6,520 nt of DNA from Methanobacteriaceae archaeon (GCA_011620845.1 WOYJ01000058.1:1-6520), one strand, 5' to 3'. Positions 1 through 6,437 are shown, counted from the stretch's first letter. Made by a program: numbers and translations. Notes: generated from the sequence alone by a model not told the origin.

Positions 1-24
1 AATTCCCTGGAAATTATAGCTATT

Positions 25-1725
25 CTACCTATCCAATAACTTGGTTAATTCCCTGAGATTGTTACTATTTATGATATCCTTTTTCTCCGCATAACCCCGC
101 CTGGCTGTGGCTATTCCCAATTCAATATCATTTAAACGTTCTTTGGAATGGGCATCTGTATTTATAACCAGTTTACACCCGTCCTGTATGGCTTTTTTAA
201 TGAGGACATCCCTTAAATCCAGCCTGTCCGGCTGAGAATTAACTTCCAGGTAGGTTTTTGTATCTACAGATGCCTGGAATATCCTGTCCAGGTCCAGTTC
301 ATAGGCACTTCTTTTAAGGATCTTCCTCCCGGTGGGATGGGCTATGATGTTCACATACTGATTTTCCATGGCAGAAATAATTCTACCTGTTAACTGTTCT
401 CTGCTCTGCCGGTAACCGGAATTTATACCGGCGATAACCACGTCTAAGTCCTTTAAGATCTCCTCTTTAATTTCCAGTTTTCCATCGGAGTCTATGTTAA
501 CCTCAAGGCCCTTCAATATGGTGATGTCCTCAATTTCACTGTTCAACTTATCGATTTCCCTCATTTGCAACTCTATTTTATCTACACTTATACCCTCTGG
601 GACCTGTAAATTCCCGGTGTGGTCGGTTATGGCTATGTACTGGTGGCCTAACTCCCGAGCGGTTTCCACCATCTCCTTTAGACTGTTTTTACCATCACTC
701 CAGGTGGTGTGCATCTGGAGATCTCCTTTGATATCCTGGTAGCCTATAATAGGGGGTAATTCACCACGTATGGCTGTCTCCAGATCTTCTGCAGTCTGTC
801 TCAGTTCTGGTTCCATGTAGTGTATTCCCAGTTCCTGGAAGACTTCCTCTTCAGTTCTACCGGCAACCATCTTATCTCCCCTGAAAAGACCATATTCATT
901 GAGTTTAAGCCCTTTTTTAATTGATATTTTCCTCATCTCCACGTTGACTTCCTTAGAACCTGTGAAATATAACAGTGCTGAGCCGAATGATTTCTCCGGC
1001 ATAACCCTTAAGTCACAGTTTACATCGGCCTTTAAACGTACCGTTGATTTACTGATCCCTTTGGCTATGACCCGGTCAACAAGGTCCATAGCAGCGAAGT
1101 ACTCCATCACCTGGTGCGGATTGTCGGTTACCACCAGTATGTCGATGTCTCCTATGGTTTCCTGCCTTCTTCTGATGGACCCTGCCACTTCAACCCGCAT
1201 AACAGGGCTAAATTCCTCTAATTTTGCTTTAATTTCACGAGCAAGTGGCAGCATATAACCCAGGAGATGGCGGGTTGTTTTCCGGGCGTATTTGATGTTC
1301 TCCAGTATGTTCTTTTCCTTCTTTTCACTCATCCCCTTTATCCTTCGAAGCTGATGGTGTTTCGCCATTTCCTCCAGATCGTCGAGATCCTTAATATTTA
1401 ATGATTGATAGAGTAGTTTAACTGTCTTGGGACCAACTCCCTCCACGGCAAGGAGGGATTCAAAGTCTATGGGGCATCCCTTCCTTAATTCCTCGAAATA
1501 GGGGAGGTGTCCTGTTTCATTTAATTCCACTATTTTCTTGTTGATGCTTTCACCGATACCAGGTAATTTCATTATTTCATCTGGTTTTAAATCCTCAACC
1601 GGTTGGGAGAGGGATTTAACTGTCTCAGCCGCTCTCCTATAAGCGATGGGTTTGTAGGGTACACCCTTGATTTCCAGCAGATCTGCTATTTCATCTAATA
1701 TTCTAGCTATCTCCTTATTTTCCAT
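25..1725 (-). CDS. polX: Family X DNA polymerase with C-terminal PHP domain (PolX)
   Basis: A 566-residue bacterial/archaeal-type PolX, expected to fill short gaps in base-excision repair; the PHP domain of this family can carry 3'-5' exonuclease or AP-endonuclease activity. Seen in order: an N-terminal 8-kDa-like region with helix-hairpin-helix LPGIG (54-58), a second hairpin EGVGPK (95-100), the nucleotidyltransferase motif GS (182-183) with metal aspartates D193, D195 and D238, and a PHP domain from about residue 330 to the end. PHP ligands visible are H339, D344, H369, E408, H463, D524 and H526. Two positions where PHP proteins usually have histidine are Q337 and N435. The ATG is preceded by a good Shine-Dalgarno, and length is normal for the family. 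It is the second gene of an operon with the RNase HIII gene, 11 nt downstream of it. Identity is firm; PHP activity is uncertain. Confidence 0.96.
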   Translation of the reverse strand: MENKEIARILDEIADLLEIKGVPYKPIAYRRAAETVKSLSQPVEDLKPDEIMKLPGIGESINKKIVELNETGHLPYFEELRKGCPIDFESLLAVEGVGPKTVKLLYQSLNIKDLDDLEEMAKHHQLRRIKGMSEKKEKNILENIKYARKTTRHLLGYMLPLAREIKAKLEEFSPVMRVEVAGSIRRRQETIGDIDILVVTDNPHQVMEYFAAMDLVDRVIAKGISKSTVRLKADVNCDLRVMPEKSFGSALLYFTGSKEVNVEMRKISIKKGLKLNEYGLFRGDKMVAGRTEEEVFQELGIHYMEPELRQTAEDLETAIRGELPPIIGYQDIKGDLQMHTTWSDGKNSLKEMVETARELGHQYIAITDHTGNLQVPEGISVDKIELQMREIDKLNSEIEDITILKGLEVNIDSDGKLEIKEEILKDLDVVIAGINSGYRQSREQLTGRIISAMENQYVNIIAHPTGRKILKRSAYELDLDRIFQASVDTKTYLEVNSQPDRLDLRDVLIKKAIQDGCKLVINTDAHSKERLNDIELGIATARRGYAEKKDIINSNNLRELTKLLDR

Positions 1726-1731
1726 CTAAAC

Positions 1732-1738
1732 CACTCCT
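1732..1738 (-). promoter_or_regulatory. Shine-Dalgarno of polX overlapping the rnhC stop codon
   Basis: On the minus strand AGGAGTG lies 6 nt upstream of the polX ATG (spacer GTTTAG). Its first two bases are the last two bases of the TAG stop codon of the upstream RNase gene (1737-1739). A ribosome terminating on the RNase gene would therefore stand on the polX initiation site, which suggests translational coupling. It also supports the chosen polX start. Confidence 0.75.
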
Positions 1739-2573
1739 ACCCCAATAAACTTTTCACGTTTTTAAAATGGGCCTTAGCCACGTACGGTAGTATTTCTGGG
1801 TTTATTTCTTCAGGACCTGAGTTTTTGAGATCTAAATCATACTTTTCATTTAATTCATTGACTGCTTTTTCAAAGAGGGACTTGGCTATGATGCTCGCGG
1901 CAGCTACCGGTGTTTCAGTTTCTGCACCGGTTTTCTGGATAACCTTAACCCGGCTTTCATCGTAGTTTCCCAGTCGTTCCTCTGTCTTCTTCTGGTCGAA
2001 TTTATCGATTATTACCTGGGCCTGGTTAAATTCAAGTCTTCCTAAAAGCTCTTGAATAATTTTGGAATGGGCCCAGGCCATTAAATCGTTGAGGGATTTA
2101 CCTTCACTTTTAAATTCCCTGTAGAGCTTATTGTAACTTGCCGGACCCAGTACAATAGACTCGTAGGGGATTCCCATTTCCCTGATATTTAGAGCGGTTT
2201 CTATAATTTTAGGTGTTTTCATGGTTTTACTATCCTTCACACCCAGTATTCGAAGTTTTATTATCTCTTCCGGAGTTAGTGCAGTTACCACCACCACCAG
2301 GGGACCGTACCATTCCCCCTTACCTGTTTCATCAGAACCTAAGAAATAATCAAAGCCTTCCTCCCTCTCGAGGATGGAATTTAGAACGTCCAGAGTTTTG
2401 CTACTTTCATTAAAAACCAGTTTCCCGGTACTGTAAAGAATTAAATTAACGTTCTGGTCCTTAACCCTGAGTATCTCATATTGGTTGGTTACCGGTTTTC
2501 TTTCCAGGTGGGAAGATTCAATATATTCCTTCAACCTTTGGACCTCTATTTTTGAGAGTGTCAAAGAATTCAT
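1737..2573 (-). CDS. rnhC: Ribonuclease HIII
   Basis: A 278-residue RNase HIII, which cleaves the RNA strand of RNA/DNA hybrids. Residues 1 to about 70 match the N-terminal DUF3378/TBP-like substrate-binding domain, including the YSTGKLVFN stretch (47-55). The catalytic domain follows with GSDETGKGEWYGP (79-91), carrying the acidic pair D81/E82, then DSK (114-116), IID at 188-190 with the third acidic residue D190, and VAAASIIAK (223-231). The N-terminal domain separates it from the shorter archaeal RNase HII. Differences from textbook RNase HIII are E87 where GxGD is usual, and no obvious acid four residues after D190; D193 or E235 could be the fourth acid. The ATG has no Shine-Dalgarno and may be leaderless or nearly so. 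First gene of an operon with polX. RNase HIII is less usual in archaea than RNase HII, so bacterial origin by transfer is possible. Confidence 0.87.
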   Translation of the reverse strand: MNSLTLSKIEVQRLKEYIESSHLERKPVTNQYEILRVKDQNVNLILYSTGKLVFNESSKTLDVLNSILEREEGFDYFLGSDETGKGEWYGPLVVVVTALTPEEIIKLRILGVKDSKTMKTPKIIETALNIREMGIPYESIVLGPASYNKLYREFKSEGKSLNDLMAWAHSKIIQELLGRLEFNQAQVIIDKFDQKKTEERLGNYDESRVKVIQKTGAETETPVAAASIIAKSLFEKAVNELNEKYDLDLKNSGPEEINPEILPYVAKAHFKNVKSLLG

Positions 2574-2600
2574 AAATTAATTATGTATCTGAAATTGTTT

Positions 2601-2611
2601 CAATATTTCGC
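2601..2611 (-). promoter_or_regulatory. Candidate BRE/TATA promoter of the rnhC-polX operon
   Basis: Minus-strand GCGAAATATTG resembles an archaeal BRE (CGAAA-like) running into a weak TATA element. Counting about 25 nt downstream of its centre puts transcription start near 2580, only a few bases before the rnhC ATG at 2573. That fits the absence of a Shine-Dalgarno there. The match is imperfect and a TTTTAATA sequence at 2651-2658 is an alternative. Confidence 0.3.
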
Positions 2612-2634
2612 AAAAAATTGAGTTTGGAAAAAAA
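2612..2634 (-). terminator. T-rich terminator region downstream of feoB
   Basis: On the minus strand, 55 to 80 nt after the feoB stop codon, there is a run of seven T (2634-2628) followed by a run of six T (2617-2612). No stem-loop precedes them. Archaeal RNA polymerase commonly terminates at such oligo-T tracts, so this is the likely end of the iron operon transcript. It also lies just upstream of the putative rnhC promoter. Confidence 0.45.
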
Positions 2635-2689
2635 TGAGTAAAAGTAAGGGTATTAAAATGAACAACCCCTAACATCTGAGTTTGTTTAC

Positions 2690-4672
2690 TTAAAAGAATG
2701 GGAGGAGCAATCTTAAGGCTATCCCACCTACCACTATTGCCGTTGCGAAGTTGGCTAAAACGATGGTTGTTGTGGATTTCCATCCGAATTCCCTGAGTAG
2801 AACGGTGACGGTCGCAACACATGGGATGAACAACATGCTAACCAAGGCCAGTACAATGAACTGTACCGGGGTGAAGAATGGGGCCAGGTTGGTTCCAAAG
2901 AGGGTTACCAGTATCAGTAAAACGAACTCCTTTCTAACTACACCGAATATTAAAACTAGACCAGCTACTACCGGGAGGCCAAGCCATACCACAGTTATGG
3001 GGGCCAGGGCATTGGCTACAGGTGTCAAGACACCGAATGAATATAGGGCTTGTATTGCCGCGCTGGAGATGATGTACACTGGAAATACCAGGTATATCAA
3101 TGATTTGGTTCTACTCCAGGTCTGTTTAAGTGCAACTGAAATAGATGGAAGCTTAAATGAGTGTATCTCCATTATGAGGCCTGGTGTTTCGCCGGGGACC
3201 ACCTTCAGAGCCACCCTTCCCATTATGAACATGACCAGTATATCGATGGCGTAGAGAGCTACCGCCCACCATACACTAACGTAAACTGCCACCAACCCCA
3301 GGACCACTATGGTCCTCGCTGCGCAGGGGGCGAAGGTAATTGCAAACGCTGCCAGGAGTCTTTCACGGCGTGTCTCCAGGATACGGGTACTGTCTATAGC
3401 TGGTACGTTACATCCATAACCCAGGATCATGGGTATCAGGGCTTTTCCATGGAGGCCGATCTTATGCATGATGCTGTCCATCATGAAGGCCACCCTGGTG
3501 AGCACTCCTGAATTTTCGATCAAGCTTAACATCAAGTAGAATGGAATTATAAAGGGTATTATCAAGGTTAATCCAGCAACTAAACCTCCAAAGGCACCGT
3601 TCCATAAAATAACCACTATTGGCCCGCTTATCTTTGGATCCACTGGTTGGAAGAAGTTTAAGGCATCTCCCAATAATCCTGAAAAGAAATCTCCAACCAC
3701 GAAGGTCCACAGCAGTAATCCACCCACCACCAGTGCTGATGTTACGTATCCAAATATGTGGTGGGTGAACAGCCTATCCAGTTTCTCTGAAAAGCTGGTT
3801 TTGATCTTGGTGTGGACCTGAGCTCCCTGAACTATCAAGTTGGCGATGGAGTACCTTTCCGCGGCGATGACTGCAAAGGATGGTTCCTGGTGTATATCTT
3901 CTATTTCTGTGGCAAGCTGGTAGGCCCTCCTAACCACGTCTTCTGATTTGGACTGTATTAAACTCCGGATTTCTGGATCGTTTTCCAGTAGTTTAATGGC
4001 CACCCAGCGGGTTGCATATTCCAGTTCTAATTTTTTGGAGTCTATGTAATCGCTTAAAATTCGTATACGGTTTTCTACCTCGGCACCGTACTCCAGTGGT
4101 TTTGGTTTTTGATATTTTCCCGCAATTTCAACGGCCTGCTCAACCAGTTCATGGAGTCCCTCTCCCCTGATTGCCACTGTGGCCACCACTGGCACATTCA
4201 GTGCTTTTTCCAGTTTCTCGATGTCGATGACTATTCCCTTTTGCTGGGCTATGTCCACCTGGTTGATGCAAACCACTAGGGGGACTTCCATTTCCATAAG
4301 CTGCATGGTAAAAAAGAGATTTCTCTCCAGGACTGCGGCGTCTACGACATTTATCACCACATCTGGTTTTTTAAAGGCTATAAATTCCCGGGAGACAACT
4401 TCTTCCATGGAATAGGTGGAGAATGAATAAATACCGGGTAAATCAACCACATCAATCTCATGGCCTTCGAAGTGGAGGTGGCCTTCCGCTAATTCTACAG
4501 TTTTACCGGGCCAGTTACCAATTATCTGATCGGAAACAGTGAGTTCGTTGAAGATAACGCTTTTTCCGACGTTGGCATTTCCGGCGAGGGCTATGGTTAT
4601 GTTGTCCCTTTTGTTATCTTCTGGTCTTCCATTGGACGATGTTGATGTCTTTTGTTCTGATCGGTTGTCCAT
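2690..4672 (-). CDS. feoB: Ferrous iron transport protein B (FeoB)
   Basis: A 660-residue FeoB, the GTPase-coupled inner-membrane permease for Fe(II). The cytosolic G domain shows G1 GNANVGKS (31-38), a G2 threonine at T58 in WPGKT, G3 DLPG (77-80), G4 NQVD (137-140) and a G5-like region near 164-172. A helical linker, the usual guanine-dissociation-inhibitor region, spans about 190-290. Hydrophobic segments run from about 305 to the end. They include the two FeoB gate motifs, GYGCNVPA (418-425) with FAPCAAR (447-453), and VRKE (579-582) with IPCVATV (616-622). The first 20 residues are polar and low in complexity. E. coli FeoB is longer (773 residues), and this compact size is common in archaea. 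The gene starts 27 nt after the regulator's stop. Only a weak GGAAG lies 7 nt before its ATG, so translation may depend on the upstream gene. No separate feoA or feoC is present here. Confidence 0.97.
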   Translation of the reverse strand: MDNRSEQKTSTSSNGRPEDNKRDNITIALAGNANVGKSVIFNELTVSDQIIGNWPGKTVELAEGHLHFEGHEIDVVDLPGIYSFSTYSMEEVVSREFIAFKKPDVVINVVDAAVLERNLFFTMQLMEMEVPLVVCINQVDIAQQKGIVIDIEKLEKALNVPVVATVAIRGEGLHELVEQAVEIAGKYQKPKPLEYGAEVENRIRILSDYIDSKKLELEYATRWVAIKLLENDPEIRSLIQSKSEDVVRRAYQLATEIEDIHQEPSFAVIAAERYSIANLIVQGAQVHTKIKTSFSEKLDRLFTHHIFGYVTSALVVGGLLLWTFVVGDFFSGLLGDALNFFQPVDPKISGPIVVILWNGAFGGLVAGLTLIIPFIIPFYLMLSLIENSGVLTRVAFMMDSIMHKIGLHGKALIPMILGYGCNVPAIDSTRILETRRERLLAAFAITFAPCAARTIVVLGLVAVYVSVWWAVALYAIDILVMFIMGRVALKVVPGETPGLIMEIHSFKLPSISVALKQTWSRTKSLIYLVFPVYIISSAAIQALYSFGVLTPVANALAPITVVWLGLPVVAGLVLIFGVVRKEFVLLILVTLFGTNLAPFFTPVQFIVLALVSMLFIPCVATVTVLLREFGWKSTTTIVLANFATAIVVGGIALRLLLPFF

Positions 4673-4699
4673 TGTCTTACTTCCGGAATCACTTTGACT

Positions 4700-5470
4700 T
4701 CACTTGGCAGTGGCTTGGCTCTTGGTAGTGGCTTTGCTGTCTCCGGTTAATTCGACAAATACGTTGCAGGCTATATCATGTCCGATTGCAAGTTTAGAAC
4801 CCCTGATTGAGATTTCCACCGGACCTTTTAAAGGTGCGACTTTTATCACGCGGATTTTAGCACCAATGGTGATTCCCATGTCCAGAAGTCTCCGGATGAT
4901 CTTGTAGTCTCCCCTGATAAAGGATACCTTGCTTTCCTGGTGGTCTTTCAGGTCCATTAGGGGGATGAGGTTTTCATTTCTCTTTCCCACTTCTCCCACT
5001 TCTTCTTTGCGGGCCATGCATTCTTCACAGCTGGTGAATGGGAAGTCACAGGCAGGTATGGGGGAGTCGTCTGGACAGGTATCTGGATATTCTAGAACCT
5101 GGCAGAGTGCTCTTTCAGCATCGTCTGATAGGGAATGTTCCATTTCACAGGCCTGTTCATGTAGTAGGCTGTTTTTAAGCTTTAAAATGTCATGGAGGAA
5201 TCTTTCCAGTAGCCTGTGTTTACGTGTGATGCTTTTAGCTTTTTTAAAACCAGTATCTGTTAGTTTAACGCCTTTGTATTGTGAATAATCGACATATCCC
5301 ATTTTGTTAAGTTTTTGAAGCATCTGGGTAACGCTTCCAGGGGCAATGTTCAGGGTTTTTGATATTTTGGTGGTCTTAACCCTTTCACCATTATCGCTTA
5401 ATCGGTATATGGTTTCCAGGTATTCCTCGATATTTTCGCTGAGTTTCTTATCGGAAGTACTGTGTGGCAT
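4700..5470 (-). CDS. DtxR/IdeR-family iron-dependent repressor with FeoA domain
   Basis: A 256-residue metalloregulator, probably the Fe(II)-dependent repressor of its own operon. Residues about 10-75 form the winged helix-turn-helix (recognition region near [13 protein letters not shown]). The dimerisation/metal domain follows: H85, E89, H104, C108, E111 and H112 match H79, E83, H98, C102, E105 and H106 of DtxR with a constant +6 offset. E16 lies where DtxR has Met10 and MntR has Asp8. The Cys at 108 favours iron over manganese. A linker with C132, C141, C148 and C151 follows, starting with a CPxxSPIP motif. Residues about 167-242 are a FeoA/SH3-like domain with the typical LLDMGI and G-KI-V pattern. 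The last 15 residues are a polar Lys/Thr/Ala tail. The start has a well-placed AGGTGA. First gene of the operon with feoB. Family is firm; the metal sensed is inferred. Confidence 0.93.
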   Translation of the reverse strand: MPHSTSDKKLSENIEEYLETIYRLSDNGERVKTTKISKTLNIAPGSVTQMLQKLNKMGYVDYSQYKGVKLTDTGFKKAKSITRKHRLLERFLHDILKLKNSLLHEQACEMEHSLSDDAERALCQVLEYPDTCPDDSPIPACDFPFTSCEECMARKEEVGEVGKRNENLIPLMDLKDHQESKVSFIRGDYKIIRRLLDMGITIGAKIRVIKVAPLKGPVEISIRGSKLAIGHDIACNVFVELTGDSKATTKSQATAK

Positions 5471-5484
5471 TTAGGTTCACCTAA
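5471..5484 (-). promoter_or_regulatory. Putative DtxR-type operator at the start of the iron operon
   Basis: A perfect 6-bp inverted repeat with a 2-bp spacer, TTAGGT-GA-ACCTAA, touches the start codon of the DtxR-family gene. TTAGGT...ACCTAA are the outer half-sites of the known DtxR/IdeR box, although the spacing here is shorter than in the 19-bp actinobacterial site. It lies downstream of the predicted TATA box, at roughly +10 to +25, where a bound repressor would block initiation or early elongation. Operator function is inferred from sequence and neighbourhood. Confidence 0.72.
5477..5482 (-). promoter_or_regulatory. Shine-Dalgarno of the DtxR-family gene, inside the operator
   Basis: Minus-strand AGGTGA lies 6 nt before the ATG (spacer ACCTAA) and complements the 3' end of archaeal 16S rRNA. 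It occupies the middle of the operator palindrome, so one sequence probably serves both as DNA operator and as ribosome-binding site. It fixes the start codon choice. Confidence 0.7.
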
Positions 5485-5515
5485 TAGTTATCATATTTAA
5501 TAAATGTTAAAAACA

Positions 5516-5529
5516 CATATAAACTTTTG
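5516..5529 (-). promoter_or_regulatory. BRE/TATA promoter of the iron operon
   Basis: Minus-strand CAAAAG followed by TTTATATG is a good archaeal BRE plus TATA box. Counting about 25 nt downstream places transcription start near 5491-5497, giving a 5' leader of about 20-27 nt that contains the operator and Shine-Dalgarno. The strength of the element and its position ahead of the regulator-feoB pair support it as the operon promoter. Confidence 0.7.
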
Positions 5530-5532
5530 TAT

Positions 5533-5538
5533 ACCTAA
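5533..5538 (-). promoter_or_regulatory. Second TTAGGT half-site just upstream of the BRE
   Basis: The operator half-site TTAGGT recurs on the minus strand as TTTAGGTATAC, 3 bp upstream of the BRE. Its partner arm is degenerate (ACAAAA in place of ACCTAA), so it would be a weak or half operator. With the perfect site at 5471-5484 it would bracket the BRE/TATA. Six-base matches are common in AT-rich DNA, so this is tentative. Confidence 0.3.
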
Positions 5539-5556
5539 ATTTATTAATTTCATCCT

Positions 5557-5570
5557 TATCTATTTAGATA
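5557..5570. repeat. 14-bp palindrome at the end of the kinase remnant
   Basis: TATCTA-TT-TAGATA is a perfect 6-2-6 inverted repeat, the same geometry as the operator at 5471-5484. It overlaps the stop codon of the kinase remnant and lies about 30 bp upstream of the iron-operon promoter. The arms differ from TTAGGT, and partial coding constraint plus AT-richness make chance plausible. Confidence 0.35.
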
Positions 5571-6258
5571 TAGTAAAAAAGAATTGTGAACCTTTACCTA
5601 ACTTAGAATTTACCCACATTTCCCCACCATGTCTTTCTACAATCTTTTTGCATATGGATAAACCTATACCTGTACCAGGATAGTTTTCCCTTCCATGCAA
5701 CCTCTGGAATACCTTGCAAATTCATGGTTATTGATAACATCGATTATCTCTGCTGCTGTGCATCTGTCCAAAGAATATGTGCAAAGGGCAATCATTTAAT
5801 ACTGGCTAATAATATTATCTACAGCTTCTTCATATTCAACAAAATCATTCCAACCCTTTTTTTCAAGCCAGAAAGTATTTCCGGTTAATCTTAAGCCTTC
5901 ATAACCATCTTTCAATGCTTGATTAAGCTTAGAAACCCAGGCATTCAACACCCTGTCTGAATCAAATCACCTTCTATAACGTACCATTCGGTATAGGAGA
6001 TGATTTCAATCTGTCCTATTTCTCCAGGTAATCATCAAGGTTTAGAATTTACCTCCCCAGTGATCTTTTTGCCTCTTCTGCTGAAAGAGGTTCTGATGTG
6101 ACCCACATACAAAATTCATTGTTTTCAAGGCCTGATTTAAAATAAGGAACAAGGACATCAATCAGATCCTCCTTTGTCTTGTAAAACTGACAAAAATGAG
6201 TTCCCCATGGGATTTTTCCTATTATATCAATTCTTGAGTTTCTAACAATTTCCTTCAT
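5560..6258 (-). pseudogene. Remnant of a MEDS-domain sensor histidine kinase
   Basis: Decayed and internally deleted sensor kinase. From the ATG at 6258, 69 residues of a MEDS (methanogen/methylotroph DcmR sensory) domain are readable, including WGTHFCQFY (18-26) and FCMWVTSEPL (49-58), ending at a TAA at 6049-6051. The reading continues past it (LDDYLEK), shifts frame near 6016-6020 (GQIEIISYTEWYVIEGD), shifts again near 5963-5966 (DSDRVLNAWVSKLNQ, then GNTFWLEKKGWNDFVEYEE), meets a second TAA at 5796-5798, and continues as MIALCTYSLDRC to NNHEFA near 5716. Directly after this, in another frame, an intact 51-codon HATPase C-terminus runs from 5715 to a TAG at 5560-5562, with FQRLHGRE and the G2-box [21 protein letters not shown], dimerisation/phosphoacceptor and most ATP-binding sequence are gone. 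Only a weak AGGG precedes the start. At least five lesions rule out a simple sequencing error. Confidence 0.9.
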
Positions 6259-6276
6259 CTAATAATTCCCTTCGAG

Positions 6277-6290
6277 TATGTTTCAACATA
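6277..6290. repeat. 14-bp palindrome upstream of the kinase remnant
   Basis: TATGTT-TC-AACATA is a perfect 6-2-6 inverted repeat about 20 bp upstream of the MEDS start codon. A regulator site for the former kinase gene is possible but unsupported. It also falls inside a short open frame (6242-6301), where it would encode part of NYMLKHT. Confidence 0.3.
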
Positions 6291-6429
6291 TAGTTACTCA
6301 TTTTCGATGAAGCCCTGATAAATTCAAAAAATATTTTGGAGATTATCTTGGTTTGATTTACAAAAGATTCGAATTCTATCGGTTGTCATTACCCGAATTA
6401 CTTTAAATTTTCGATAACATTTACAATTG

Positions 6430-6437
6430 TTTATATA
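6430..6437. promoter_or_regulatory. TATA-box-like sequence, orientation unclear
   Basis: TTTATATA matches the methanogen TATA consensus on the plus strand, which would place a start near 6460 reading out of the window. The surrounding AATATATAAA on the minus strand could instead serve the former kinase gene. Neither orientation has a clear purine-rich BRE beside it, so the direction is left open. Confidence 0.3.

Noticed and set aside
494..1258. Plus-strand open frames of 82 and 119 codons (494-742, 899-1258).
   Set aside because: They lie wholly inside polX on the opposite strand, have no ribosome-binding site, and their translations show no recognisable domain.
1..2795. AATTCCCTG repeated at 1-9, 47-55, 2113-2121 and 2787-2795.
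   Set aside because: Within the genes these encode Arg-Glu-Leu/Phe with AGG GAA TT codons; this is codon usage, not a dispersed repeat family.
2577..2822. Minus-strand 81-codon frame running from feoB into the intergenic gap.
   Set aside because: Most of it is an alternative frame of the feoB 3' end; composition is not protein-like and no start signal is seen.
2751..3511. Plus-strand frames of 167 and 116 codons opposite feoB.
   Set aside because: They are mirror frames of the conserved FeoB membrane region, which accounts for the lack of stops.
4681..4688. TTCCGGAA palindrome between the regulator gene and feoB.
   Set aside because: Eight bases only, and it includes the weak GGAAG before feoB; no support for a binding site or hairpin.
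4704..5288. Plus-strand frames of 67 and 119 codons opposite the DtxR-family gene.
   Set aside because: Opposite-strand shadows of a well-supported gene, without a start signal or recognisable product.
5560..6258. Programmed frameshifting in the kinase gene.
   Set aside because: Two in-frame stops, two separate shifts without slippery heptamers and a missing catalytic core point to decay.
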